A stretch of 64,000 nt of DNA from Rhodococcus coprophilus NBRC 100603. GTDB lineage: Bacteria > Actinomycetota > Actinomycetes > Mycobacteriales > Mycobacteriaceae. Positions 19,171-28,198 of this stretch are shown here, in pieces. Where the stretch lies: contig NZ_BDAM01000003.1 in the NCBI RefSeq assembly GCF_001895045.1, positions 475,393 through 539,392 of the forward strand. Direction: 5' to 3'. The notes under the pieces were generated by a model. It was not told the DNA's origin, did not search any database, and saw only the letters and a program-made list of their open reading frames with translations. The translations under genes and the position numbers were made by a program. Numbering within the stretch: position 1 is the first letter of the stretch; the number at the start of each line of letters is the position of its first letter.

Positions 19171-19533
19171 TCAGAACGAACCGTGGAGAAGGGAACCGGC
19201 ACCGGGATCGACGGCACCGAGCGCCCGCGCGTTCTCCTGTTCGGTCGCGTAGTACGAGCGACCGCTGGTCCGGACCGCTTCCGCCAGTTCGTCGAGCGCG
19301 GCGGTCAGGTTGGTGTTGTTGACGTTCCAGCGCTCCATGATTCCTGCGAACCTGGTCGCGGACACGCCCCGCCAGACCGACGGCGCGGACTGCACGACGT
19401 CGCCGAGCACTCGAAGAATTCCCACGAGTTCGTTACGAGAATCCTGAAGTTGCCCCGCGACCACCTCCATGGTCGCGACATCTGTGCTCAAGCCATTGTT
19501 GCCGGACCCTGCTCCGGCCGACGGTGCGGTCAC
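19171..19533 (-). CDS. esxU: WXG100 protein EsxU
   Basis: 120 aa. WRG at 54-56 (SVWRGVSATRF) marks the WXG turn, and Y94-YAT-E98 fits the YxxxD/E T7SS export signal. The first 15 residues are a flexible Gly/Ser/Asn stretch. The GTG at 19533 has AAGGAGC at good spacing; upstream codons in the frame to 19641 are not conserved. It precedes esxT by 46 bases, and the pair is expected to fold as a heterodimer and be recognised by the EccC ATPase. Confidence 0.88.
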   Translation of the reverse strand: MTAPSAGAGSGNNGLSTDVATMEVVAGQLQDSRNELVGILRVLGDVVQSAPSVWRGVSATRFAGIMERWNVNNTNLTAALDELAEAVRTSGRSYYATEQENARALGAVDPGAGSLLHGSF

Positions 19534-19669
19534 GAGTGCTCCTTCGATTGTTCCGCGCACCGGCTGTCTCAGCCCCCCAGTCGGTCTGAGCCGGATGCGT
19601 TTACAGAAGGTTGGACGCCGCGACCGGCCGGACGGTTCCATTCCGTGCGGAATCGGTCGCGAATTGTTT

Positions 19670-21145
19670 TCAACCGGTCCGGATCGTGTGCACCGCCTGT
19701 TCGCATTCGCTCCGGATCCCCGCCCATTCGCCGCCGAGATATTGGCACCCCACCGCCGCCTGCAAGCCGGGAAAGACCACCACCGACCATCGCACCTCCG
19801 AGAACTCGTCGGGTACTTCGGTGTAAGCGATCACACTTCTGTCTGCAAATGTGGTGTCCGAGTCCAAGTTTCGTATCACCTGGCCGCGCTCGGCCGCTCG
19901 CGCGCCGAGGACAGCCGCTACCGCCCCCTCGTCCATTCCGCTCGCCAGGACGCTGTAGACGATGACGATCCGTCGATCACTACCCGACGAGGGGACCAAC
20001 TCGGCGCGTCCCGACTCGGCGGTCTCCGGATTGCGCAGTCGCCAGGAACTCGGTAGATCGAGTTGCACCGGGCCGACGTCGAAGCGCGTCGCGCCACGCT
20101 CGCCGTGTTCGGTGCCGGGTGGCCCGTCTCCCTCCGGACTCCGGCCGACGGCGATCTCGGTGTCGAGGTCGGTGGCCGTTGCGCCCGGTCTCTCCGGCCG
20201 GCGAGATTCGGGTGCGCCGACCCACAAGAACAGCGCCGCGAGTACACCCGCGGTCGCCACTCCGACCAGCACTGTGCCGATCCGCCTGGTCCGAGCGTCC
20301 GGTGCGGGCCCCGACGGCCGGACCTCCTGCAACCACGGCACCGGTGAGGACACCTCTGCGCGGGAGGGGTTCTCAGGGAGTGGGCTCGCCATCGATCTCG
20401 TCATTTCGGCGGCGTCGACCGAAACCACCGGCGGGGTCCCGATCCCGTCGCCGCTCCGGTCCCACGCGGATACGGGCGCGGGTCCACCACCCGCGACGAT
20501 CAGAACGAAGGTGCCGTCCTGATCGGCTGTCACCGCCGTGATCAACGACGCGACAGTCTGTTCTGCCGCGAGGTCTGGGACAGCGGCGAGATCCGCCACA
20601 GTGATGTCCGGGGCGCGAGCGACGCGGCCGATCTCCGGGCTGTCGTGTACCGGTCCCGGCACCACCGATGTGGCGGTGACACCACGCTCGCCGATCTCGA
20701 GTACGACGTACCCCTCGGCGCCCTCGTGCGGTGAGGCACGGCACGCCGCGATCGCCACCGGAACCAGCACCGCGTTCTGCGCGATCTGGCGAGCGGCGCT
20801 GTGCAACAGTCGGCGACGACGCTCGTTCCACCACGTCGGATGCACGACGACCGCGGTGTCCACCGTGGGCGGCGCACCGACCGCCGCGGCTGCGTACCGC
20901 ACGAGGCCGGTCAGGAGGACGCCGGGATCGGGCACCTCCGCCGGCGACGAGGCCGTCCCACCGAGGTGGTCGACGGTCTCGACGACGTCGACCGGGTCCG
21001 GGGAGTCGCGGGCAGCGTCGCCGAACAACCATCCGACGCCGAGCCGGGCAGCGTCCGCCGGTATCGACTTGGACGTCTCTCCCCACCGCGCTTGGATTCG
21101 ACCCGGCAGCACGGCCAGGACCAGCGTGTCGGACGGCGAAGTCAC
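19670..21145 (-). CDS. Type VII secretion-associated protein (Rv3446c family)
   Basis: 491 aa with the GTG start that overlaps the eccC4 stop (GTGA); an ATG 15 bases upstream is possible. Residues 1 to about 280 look like a degenerate actin/Hsp70-like fold (LAVLPGRIQARWG near the N-terminus, LVPVAIAAC and VVLEIGERGVTATSV in the middle). A single membrane helix lies near 295-318, followed by an exported C-terminal domain rich in beta pattern (VQLDLPSSWRL to the end), the part conserved in the family. ESX-4 loci commonly carry this gene between eccC and esxU; its role in secretion is not established. Confidence 0.8.
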   Translation of the reverse strand: MTSPSDTLVLAVLPGRIQARWGETSKSIPADAARLGVGWLFGDAARDSPDPVDVVETVDHLGGTASSPAEVPDPGVLLTGLVRYAAAAVGAPPTVDTAVVVHPTWWNERRRRLLHSAARQIAQNAVLVPVAIAACRASPHEGAEGYVVLEIGERGVTATSVVPGPVHDSPEIGRVARAPDITVADLAAVPDLAAEQTVASLITAVTADQDGTFVLIVAGGGPAPVSAWDRSGDGIGTPPVVSVDAAEMTRSMASPLPENPSRAEVSSPVPWLQEVRPSGPAPDARTRRIGTVLVGVATAGVLAALFLWVGAPESRRPERPGATATDLDTEIAVGRSPEGDGPPGTEHGERGATRFDVGPVQLDLPSSWRLRNPETAESGRAELVPSSGSDRRIVIVYSVLASGMDEGAVAAVLGARAAERGQVIRNLDSDTTFADRSVIAYTEVPDEFSEVRWSVVVFPGLQAAVGCQYLGGEWAGIRSECEQAVHTIRTG

Positions 21146-24100
21146 GGCAGCGGCGACCATGCGGTCTGTACGAGTGCCACACCGTTGCGCCGCACCAGCA
21201 TTCCCCGCCCCGGCGGCATCGGCGCAGGACGCACCGCTCCTACGAGAGCACCTTCTTCGCGGTTGCCGCTCATCACCAGACCGGGGCTGGAAAGCTCGCG
21301 CAAGCGGGCGAGGACCGGCTCGAACAGTGCCCGGCCGGCTCCCCCGGCTCGGCGTGCGACCACGAGATGCAACCCGATGTCCTTGGCCTGTGGCAGATAG
21401 TCGAGCAGCGGGGTCAGTGGGTTCTGTCCGCTGGTCGCGACCATGTCGTAGTCGTCGACGATCACGAAGACCTCCGGCCCGGTCCACCACGAGCGGTCGC
21501 GCAACTGCTGCTGGGTGGTATCCGGTCCCGGGAGGCGACGCTCGAAGATGCCGGCGAGTTCCTGCGCCATCGCGGCCAGGACGCTCGCGGCCGGCGCGTA
21601 ACCACCGAGGTGGTCTCCCTCGACCACGCCGAGCAGGGCGCGGCGGTAGTCGCCGACGATGATGCGTACCTGGTCTGCGGTGTTCGATTCCGTCAACCCG
21701 CGGCAGATCCCCCGCAGCAGTGCCGTCTTGCCGCAGCCGGAATCGCCGAACACCAGGAGGTGCGGACTGTCGGTGAAGTCCACGGCGGCCGGGGCGAGTT
21801 CGGCTTCGTCGATGCCGATCGGAATCGTGAGACGCACCGCGGCAGGCGCATCCGTGGTGCTCGGCCGTGGAAGCGCCGCGAGCACATCGGCGCGGTCGAC
21901 GATTTCCGGCAGCATCCTGACCCGCGGCGCAGCACCTCTGGTGGCCCCCGCGATCGCCGCGACGGCTCCCGCCACACCGGCACCGAGGTCGGTAGTGTCC
22001 GAGAGCCCGTCCACTCGCGGCAGCGCCACCAGGATATGGAGCCCGTCGCGGTCGATTCCGCGACCCGGACGCCCCTCGGGCACCGTCGCCGCCTTCTTCC
22101 GCCCGTACTCCGAATCGGACGGGTCACCGAGGCGCAGTTCGAGTCGGGTACCGAACTGGTCGCGCATCGCCGGTCGGACGTCCCCCCACCGAGGAGCACT
22201 CAGCACCACATGTATTCCGTACGAAAGCCCCTGGGAAGCCAGGACACTCACGATCTGTTCGAGAGCCTCGAAATCGTTGCGGATGCTGGGCCACCCGTCG
22301 ATCACGAGGAACACGTCGCCGAACGGGTCGATGGATGCGTCGAACGTGCCGTCCGCCCGACGCCGGCGCAATTCGGCCATGGACTCGATACCGAGTTCAC
22401 CGAACAGTCGTTCGCGGCTCCGCAACAACGACACGAGTTCCGCGACAGTGCGCCGTACCCGGTCGGCATCGAGCCGGGTTGCCACCGATCCCACGTGCGG
22501 CAGAGCCGCCACACCCGCGAGCGCCCCGCCTCCGAAGTCGAGGCAGTAGAACTGCACCTGTTCGGCGGTGTGCGTGAGCGCCGTCGACAACACGAGTGTG
22601 CGCAACAGCGTCGATTTCCCCGACTGCGGACCGCCCACGACAACCACGTTGCCGGCCGCACCCGCCAAGTCCACGACCAGGGGATCACGACGTTGATCGA
22701 ACGGGCGGTCGACGATTCCGACGGCAACCCGTAGCGAGGCCGCCCGAGGTTCCTCCCCCGTGAGCACCGAACGGGGGACCAGCACGTCGAGCGTCGGTGA
22801 CCGGTCGAGCGGAGGCAACCATACTTCGTGCGCGGGCCTGCCGTGCCCGCGAATCCGATCGACGAGGAGCGCGAGAAGAGTGCGTCCATCCGTGGTGGGC
22901 GCGTCGTCCGGAACGACCGGCAGCGAAGGCGTGCGCCGAGCGGGATCGTCGGCCGGAACACCCCGGGCCGTGAACACGCGAGGGCGGGGCGCCGCGCCGG
23001 GACCGTGCACGGTGGGCCGCCGGGACGAGCCACCCGACACGTAAGGTCCCGACACGTATGCGGCTGCGAAGCGCACGATCTCGGCCGAATCCGACTTGAG
23101 GTAGCCCGCACCGGGGGCGGCGGGCAGGTGATACGCATCCGGGACACCGAGGACACTGCGTGATTCGTTCGCCGAGAACGTCTTCAGGCCGATGCGGTAG
23201 GACAGGTGGCTGTCCAGGCCACGGAGACGGCCTTCGTCGAGCCGCTGACTGGCCAGCAGAAGATGCATGTGCAACGACCGTCCGAGTCGTCCGATCGCGG
23301 CGAAAAGGTCGGCGAACTCCGGTTGCTGCGAGAGCAGTTCCGAGAACTCGTCGACGACGATGAACAGGGCCGGCAACGGTCCCAGGGGTGCTCCCGCCAC
23401 GCGTGCCTTCTCGTAGTCGCCGACATTCGCGAAGTTCCCGGATGCGCGGAGCAACTCCTGCCTGCGGTTCATTTCGCCCTCGAGCGCGTCCTTCATGCGG
23501 TCGACCATCGCGAGTTCGTCGGCGAGATTGGTGATGATCGCCGCGACGTGCGGCAGACCTTCCAGTCCCAGAAATGTTGCGCCGCCCTTGAAATCGACGA
23601 GGACGAGATTGAGGTCGTCGGGTGAGTGCGTGGCGACCAGGCCCAGGACGAGTGTACGGAGCAATTCGGATTTTCCTGATCCCGTGGCTCCGATGCACAG
23701 ACCGTGCGGACCCATACCGTTCTCCGCGGCTTCCTTCAGGTCGATCACCACCGGGGCGCCGTCGGAACCGACACCGATGGGGACCCGCAACCGGTCACGT
23801 CCGCGTCGCGGGACCCACGCGCGAGCGGGGTCGAAGCGTGCGACGTCGCCGACGCCCAGCAGGTCCTGCCACGTCGCCGGCGTTTCGTCGGAGTTGTCGC
23901 CGACAGAACTCCGAGCCACCACGCGGAACGGCGCCAGACGTCGCGCGACCATCTGGGCCCGGGGTGCGCTGACGGCGTCGGCGTCGGCGAACGACTCGAC
24001 GTTCACGCCCGATCGCGCGCCGACACGACCGTCTTCCACCACGAGCTGGAGCCCGCGTGCAGCGGCGAGACGCGGCGCGAAACCCGACAGATCGAGGATC

Positions 24101-25119
24101 GTGAGCGAATCCAGGCCGTCGTCGAGCAGGCCGGACCCGGACCCCGAGACACCACCGTCGACGACGACGACGAGCTGGGGAACCCCTTCGACCGCGAGCG
24201 CGTTGCGGGTGAAATGCCCTCTTCCCGAAAGAAGCGGTGCGAGATCGGATTCCAGTTCGAGGATCGAGCCGAACACCATTCGCGCACTGCCCGCCCCATC
24301 GCGCGCCTCGGGGTGCTGCGCATGCGGGAGCCACTTGATCCATTCCCATTCCGCTGCTGTGTCCGGTCCGCACACGACGGCCACCCGGAGAACGTCCGGC
24401 CCGTGGAACGTGCACAACTGGGTTAGCATCGCGCGGGCCAGACACCGGGCGGATTCGCGGTCACCGTCGAGGACGACGGTCGCGAAGCCCCGCAGCGCGA
24501 CGGCGGTGGGTAACGAGGGCACCGCCGAATGGGCGCGCACGAACCGCCGCAGCGACACCGCCGCGACCGGCTCGAGGTCCTCGAGCGGGCCGGTGTCCGG
24601 CGCGATCAGACGGGTGGCAAGACGCTGCTCGCCGCGGCCGACCCGCACGTGACAGAAGTCGGCGTCCCCGGTGCGCCGCTCCCACATCCGGGCGGTACCG
24701 GCGAGGGTCCACAGCAACGCGGGATCGGGGTGCACCCATTCCAGGGACGCTCGTTGCTCCCCGCTTGTTTCGGTCACTTCCCGCCGCACCTGATCGAGGT
24801 ACCGGAGGTAGTCCTTGCGATCTTCGTCCACTTCGGAGGTCTTCGCTCCACCGCGTCCGCCGTTCGCGAGCATCCCGACCATCGACACGACCATCATGAG
24901 CGGGAAGATCATCGCGAGCGGACTCCGGGCAGCTCCCGAAGTGAACATCAGCGCCATCATTCCGACCATGGCCGCGACCATCACGAGGGGCAGCAATCGC
25001 ACCAGGAGATTTCCCGGAGTGTTCCTCGGAATATCCGGCGGCGCTTGCAGACTCAGCTCGCCGCTGGGTGTGCGTGGGGCCTCCTGGCGCGTTCTGCGCA
25101 CGAATCGCTCGGTACTCAA
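21142..25119 (-). CDS. eccC4: ESX-4 FtsK/SpoIIIE-type ATPase EccC
   Basis: 1325 aa. Motor and substrate receptor of type VII secretion. Two membrane helices lie near residues 38-85, then three FtsK-like ATPase domains with Walker A motifs GATGSGKSE (about 475), GGPQSGKST (about 828) and GDSGCGKTA (about 1122); all three keep the lysine. The start is a TTG at 25119, giving the typical EccC opening STERFVRRTRQEAP after a GGGGGTGG purine run; the 80 codons upstream are non-conserved. Its stop overlaps the Rv3446c-like gene. Divergent from eccD4. Confidence 0.92.
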   Translation of the reverse strand: MSTERFVRRTRQEAPRTPSGELSLQAPPDIPRNTPGNLLVRLLPLVMVAAMVGMMALMFTSGAARSPLAMIFPLMMVVSMVGMLANGGRGGAKTSEVDEDRKDYLRYLDQVRREVTETSGEQRASLEWVHPDPALLWTLAGTARMWERRTGDADFCHVRVGRGEQRLATRLIAPDTGPLEDLEPVAAVSLRRFVRAHSAVPSLPTAVALRGFATVVLDGDRESARCLARAMLTQLCTFHGPDVLRVAVVCGPDTAAEWEWIKWLPHAQHPEARDGAGSARMVFGSILELESDLAPLLSGRGHFTRNALAVEGVPQLVVVVDGGVSGSGSGLLDDGLDSLTILDLSGFAPRLAAARGLQLVVEDGRVGARSGVNVESFADADAVSAPRAQMVARRLAPFRVVARSSVGDNSDETPATWQDLLGVGDVARFDPARAWVPRRGRDRLRVPIGVGSDGAPVVIDLKEAAENGMGPHGLCIGATGSGKSELLRTLVLGLVATHSPDDLNLVLVDFKGGATFLGLEGLPHVAAIITNLADELAMVDRMKDALEGEMNRRQELLRASGNFANVGDYEKARVAGAPLGPLPALFIVVDEFSELLSQQPEFADLFAAIGRLGRSLHMHLLLASQRLDEGRLRGLDSHLSYRIGLKTFSANESRSVLGVPDAYHLPAAPGAGYLKSDSAEIVRFAAAYVSGPYVSGGSSRRPTVHGPGAAPRPRVFTARGVPADDPARRTPSLPVVPDDAPTTDGRTLLALLVDRIRGHGRPAHEVWLPPLDRSPTLDVLVPRSVLTGEEPRAASLRVAVGIVDRPFDQRRDPLVVDLAGAAGNVVVVGGPQSGKSTLLRTLVLSTALTHTAEQVQFYCLDFGGGALAGVAALPHVGSVATRLDADRVRRTVAELVSLLRSRERLFGELGIESMAELRRRRADGTFDASIDPFGDVFLVIDGWPSIRNDFEALEQIVSVLASQGLSYGIHVVLSAPRWGDVRPAMRDQFGTRLELRLGDPSDSEYGRKKAATVPEGRPGRGIDRDGLHILVALPRVDGLSDTTDLGAGVAGAVAAIAGATRGAAPRVRMLPEIVDRADVLAALPRPSTTDAPAAVRLTIPIGIDEAELAPAAVDFTDSPHLLVFGDSGCGKTALLRGICRGLTESNTADQVRIIVGDYRRALLGVVEGDHLGGYAPAASVLAAMAQELAGIFERRLPGPDTTQQQLRDRSWWTGPEVFVIVDDYDMVATSGQNPLTPLLDYLPQAKDIGLHLVVARRAGGAGRALFEPVLARLRELSSPGLVMSGNREEGALVGAVRPAPMPPGRGMLVRRNGVALVQTAWSPLP

Positions 25120-25249
25120 CGTTCGCCACCCCCGGACAACACATCCCAACCGCCCCCCCCGACGGCCGACCCCCACGGTCCGGGGAAGGGTAGCGCACCG
25201 GCCGGACATTCGCGTGTCTCCGTGCGCCGGCCCGAAGACGGCTGCACGC

Positions 25250-25278
25250 GAGACACCGGGCCCGCCATGTCGTATGGT
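25250..25278 (+). promoter_or_regulatory. Predicted eccD4 promoter
   Basis: GAGACA (25250-25255), 17 bases, then TATGGT (25273-25278) lie in the divergent eccC4/eccD4 space and would drive eccD4-mycP4. The -35 match is partial. Confidence 0.35.
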
Positions 25279-25364
25279 CTGCGTCGTCCCGGTCGGCGCG
25301 GCACATCCAGGGGGTAGCCGCACGCAGCCTCCGGCGACCCGAAACAAACGGGGGTACATCTGCT

Positions 25365-26822
25365 ATGACGTCCGCGCACACGGGGTCCGGACATCACGGC
25401 GCTCTCGAAGCGCCGGATCTGTGCCGGATCACGGTGCTGGCGCAACACACCGAGGTCGATCTCGCGCTCCCACTGGGAGTTCCTGTGGCGCTGCTGCTTC
25501 CCGGAATCGTGGACCTCGTGGCATCGCATCGGAGCGAGAATCGGTTCGATGTCACGCCCGAGCGGGTGGACCCTGGAACGTGGACACTCGCCCGGATCGG
25601 CCATGCACCGCTTTCCGGCGCGCTGAGCCTCGACGAGCACACAGTGCGCGACGGGGAACTGCTCGTCCTGGCCGATGCCGGCGCCCCCGCCCCACCCCCA
25701 CTGTTCGACGATGTCATGTACGCCGTCGCGGTGGCGGGCAAGGACAGATTCCGGCGATGGGGTGCGGCTCCCGCAGGGGTGCTCGCCACGGTTCTCGCGC
25801 CGGTCTCACTCGCCGTGGGCTGTTTTTCCCTGTTTCACCTGCCGGAGGGCCCGAGCCGAATCGCGGCCGGCGCGGCCGCGGCGGTGGTGAGTGTTGTTCT
25901 CCTGCTTGCGGCAACGATCGTCTCTCGCAGTCGACGCGACCCGAGGACGGCTCTGTTGCCGGCCCTCTGCGCGGTTCCGGCGACCTTTACCGCCGGGTCG
26001 CTGCTCGTGCCGGGCGAACTCGGGCCGCCTCACCTACTTCTCGGTGCAGTGGCGGTCGGCGCGGTCGCAGTCGCCGCATTGCGAGCGACCGGAGTCGGCG
26101 CCGCAACCTTCACGGGCGTTGCCGCATCTGCAGCCGGGGCGACCGTGGTACTCGTCCTCGCCACGACAACCGGTGTCGGTCTGCATGCGCTCGGCGCTGT
26201 CTCTGTGATGATCGCCTTGCTCCTCGCCGCCACCGCCCCACGGCTCGCAGCGGTACTGGCCAGGTTGCCTGTACCTCCGGTGCCGGTCCCCGGAACCTCG
26301 CTCGACCCGATCGCGCCCGATCCGGACAGCGCCGCTCCCCTCCCCGCCTTCGAGGAACTCGACGACCGGATCGCGCGCGCCCGCGCGCACCTGACCGGGC
26401 TGGTCTACGCCGTGGCCGTCATCGCCGCCGCCGGCGCGTGGTGCGCGGCGTTTCCGATGGCCGGAGTCCTGCCGTGGCCCGGTGTGACGCTGGCCGTCGT
26501 CACCGCTCTGGTGCTGATGTTCAGGGGGCGGTCGTACACATCGTCCAGTGAAGCCGTACCGCTGATCGTCGGTGGCGTAGCAACCCTGATGATCCTGATC
26601 GCCGGTGCGGTAGTGCTCACGGCGGGCACGCCCTGGCTCGTCGCCGGTGCGGCACTCGCCCTGTTCGCGGGGACGATCGTGTTCGGAGCGGTGACGCCAC
26701 GTCGTCAGTTCACCCCTGTGCAGCGCAGGATTGCCGAGCTGACGGAATACACCCTGATCGCCACAGTCGTTCCACTCGCGTGCTGGGTGGCGGGCCTGTA
26801 CTCCGCGGCGCGAGGTCTCTGA
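25365..26822 (+). CDS. eccD4: ESX-4 membrane channel component EccD
   Basis: 485 aa. An N-terminal ubiquitin-like YukD domain (about 20-100) is followed by some eleven hydrophobic helices from about residue 120 to the end, as in other EccD proteins, which line the ESX inner-membrane pore. The ATG is preceded by a GGGGG run. It is separated from mycP4 by only four bases, so the two are co-transcribed. Confidence 0.92.
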   Translation: MTSAHTGSGHHGALEAPDLCRITVLAQHTEVDLALPLGVPVALLLPGIVDLVASHRSENRFDVTPERVDPGTWTLARIGHAPLSGALSLDEHTVRDGELLVLADAGAPAPPPLFDDVMYAVAVAGKDRFRRWGAAPAGVLATVLAPVSLAVGCFSLFHLPEGPSRIAAGAAAAVVSVVLLLAATIVSRSRRDPRTALLPALCAVPATFTAGSLLVPGELGPPHLLLGAVAVGAVAVAALRATGVGAATFTGVAASAAGATVVLVLATTTGVGLHALGAVSVMIALLLAATAPRLAAVLARLPVPPVPVPGTSLDPIAPDPDSAAPLPAFEELDDRIARARAHLTGLVYAVAVIAAAGAWCAAFPMAGVLPWPGVTLAVVTALVLMFRGRSYTSSSEAVPLIVGGVATLMILIAGAVVLTAGTPWLVAGAALALFAGTIVFGAVTPRRQFTPVQRRIAELTEYTLIATVVPLACWVAGLYSAARGL

Positions 26823-26826
26823 CAGG

Positions 26827-28194
26827 ATGCGACCACCCGCGCAGGCGGCAGTCGTCGTCATCGCAGCACTGATTGCCGGTGCCGGAACCCCCGCCGCCGC
26901 AGCACCTCCGGTGCCCGATCCCGCACTCCTGCCACCGGGAGGCGTGGCGGCGCCGCCGGACACGACGGAGCAACGGATCGTGTGCTCCGCTCCGAACGAC
27001 GCTCCCGACGGCCCCCAGATTCCCGCTGTCCAACGGATCCTCGACTTCGCGTCCGTCTGGCCGCTCACGCGCGGTGCGGGACAAACCGTCGCAGTCATCG
27101 ACACCGGTGTCCATCCGCATCCCCGACTGCCCGCCCTGAAAGCGGGCGGTGATTACGTGTCGACGGGCGACGGTACCGAAGACTGCGACGGACACGGCAC
27201 ACTCGTCGCGGGCCTGATCGCTGCCCGCCCGGTGGCCGGGTCCGGTTTCGCCGGTGGTGCACCCGACGTAGAACTGATCACCATTCGCCAGTCGAGCGGT
27301 CGCTACTCGGATCGGGCACACACAGAAGACGATGCCGCTCGTAACGGCACCGGTTACGGCGACGTCCGTACCCTCGCATTCGCTCTCCGGCGGGCCGTGG
27401 ACCTGGGAGCGACGGTTGTGAACATCTCGGAAGTGGCGTGCCGGACGGTATCCGAGGGTCTGTTCGACGGGCCGTTGGGCGCCGCGGTCCAATACGCCAC
27501 CGACGTCGAGGACGTTGTCGTGGTCGTGGCTGCGGGCAACTCGGATGCGTGCCGTGCCGGGAACCCCGGCTCGTCGGATCCCGCAGCTCCCGGCGCCGAT
27601 CCGTGGGATTCGGTGATCACTCTGGCTTCACCTGCCTGGTACGACGACTACGTATTGACCGTCGGTGCGGTCGAACCGGACGGCACTCCCTCCGAGTACA
27701 GCCTGCCGGGTCCCTGGGTGGACGTCGCGGCACCCGGCAGCGGGCTGGTGTCGCTCAATCCCGGTTCCGCAGGCCTCGTGGATCACATTCCCGGACCGAC
27801 TGGGCCCCAGCCGATTTCCGGTACGAGCTTCGCGGCGCCGCTGGTCGCCGCGACCGCGGCGCTCGTGCGTGCCCGGCATCCCCACCTGACCGCACGGGAG
27901 GTGATGGCCCGGATCGAGGCAACCGCCCACTCTCCCGCCGAGGGCTGGAACCCTCGGGTCGGGCACGGGGTGGTGGATCCGCACGCTGCTGTCACCGCTC
28001 CCCTGTCACCCGGTCACCTACGCCCGGACGATCGAACTCCTGTCGAGCCTCGCCCACTCGCCGCACCCGCGCCCACCCCTTCGCCGGACGACCGCCCGCG
28101 CGACATCGCACTGATCGCCGCCGCCGTATGCATCGCGCTGGCCGCCGTCGTGCTGCTGTCCGTGCCGCGCCGTCGCCCCGAGGGACGATCTTGA
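26827..28194 (+). CDS. mycP4: Mycosin, membrane-anchored subtilisin-like protease MycP
   Basis: 455 aa. A Sec-type signal peptide (about 1-25, ending AAAAPP), then a subtilase domain with Asp in VAVIDTGV (about 91-98), His in DGHGT (about 121-125) and Ser in GTSFAAP (about 332-338). A Pro-rich linker and a C-terminal membrane helix (about 423-445) anchor it outside the membrane. Mycosins stabilise the ESX membrane complex and process substrates. It converges on eccB4 with four bases between the stops. Confidence 0.94.
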   Translation: MRPPAQAAVVVIAALIAGAGTPAAAAPPVPDPALLPPGGVAAPPDTTEQRIVCSAPNDAPDGPQIPAVQRILDFASVWPLTRGAGQTVAVIDTGVHPHPRLPALKAGGDYVSTGDGTEDCDGHGTLVAGLIAARPVAGSGFAGGAPDVELITIRQSSGRYSDRAHTEDDAARNGTGYGDVRTLAFALRRAVDLGATVVNISEVACRTVSEGLFDGPLGAAVQYATDVEDVVVVVAAGNSDACRAGNPGSSDPAAPGADPWDSVITLASPAWYDDYVLTVGAVEPDGTPSEYSLPGPWVDVAAPGSGLVSLNPGSAGLVDHIPGPTGPQPISGTSFAAPLVAATAALVRARHPHLTAREVMARIEATAHSPAEGWNPRVGHGVVDPHAAVTAPLSPGHLRPDDRTPVEPRPLAAPAPTPSPDDRPRDIALIAAAVCIALAAVVLLSVPRRRPEGRS

Positions 28195-28198
28195 GCGA

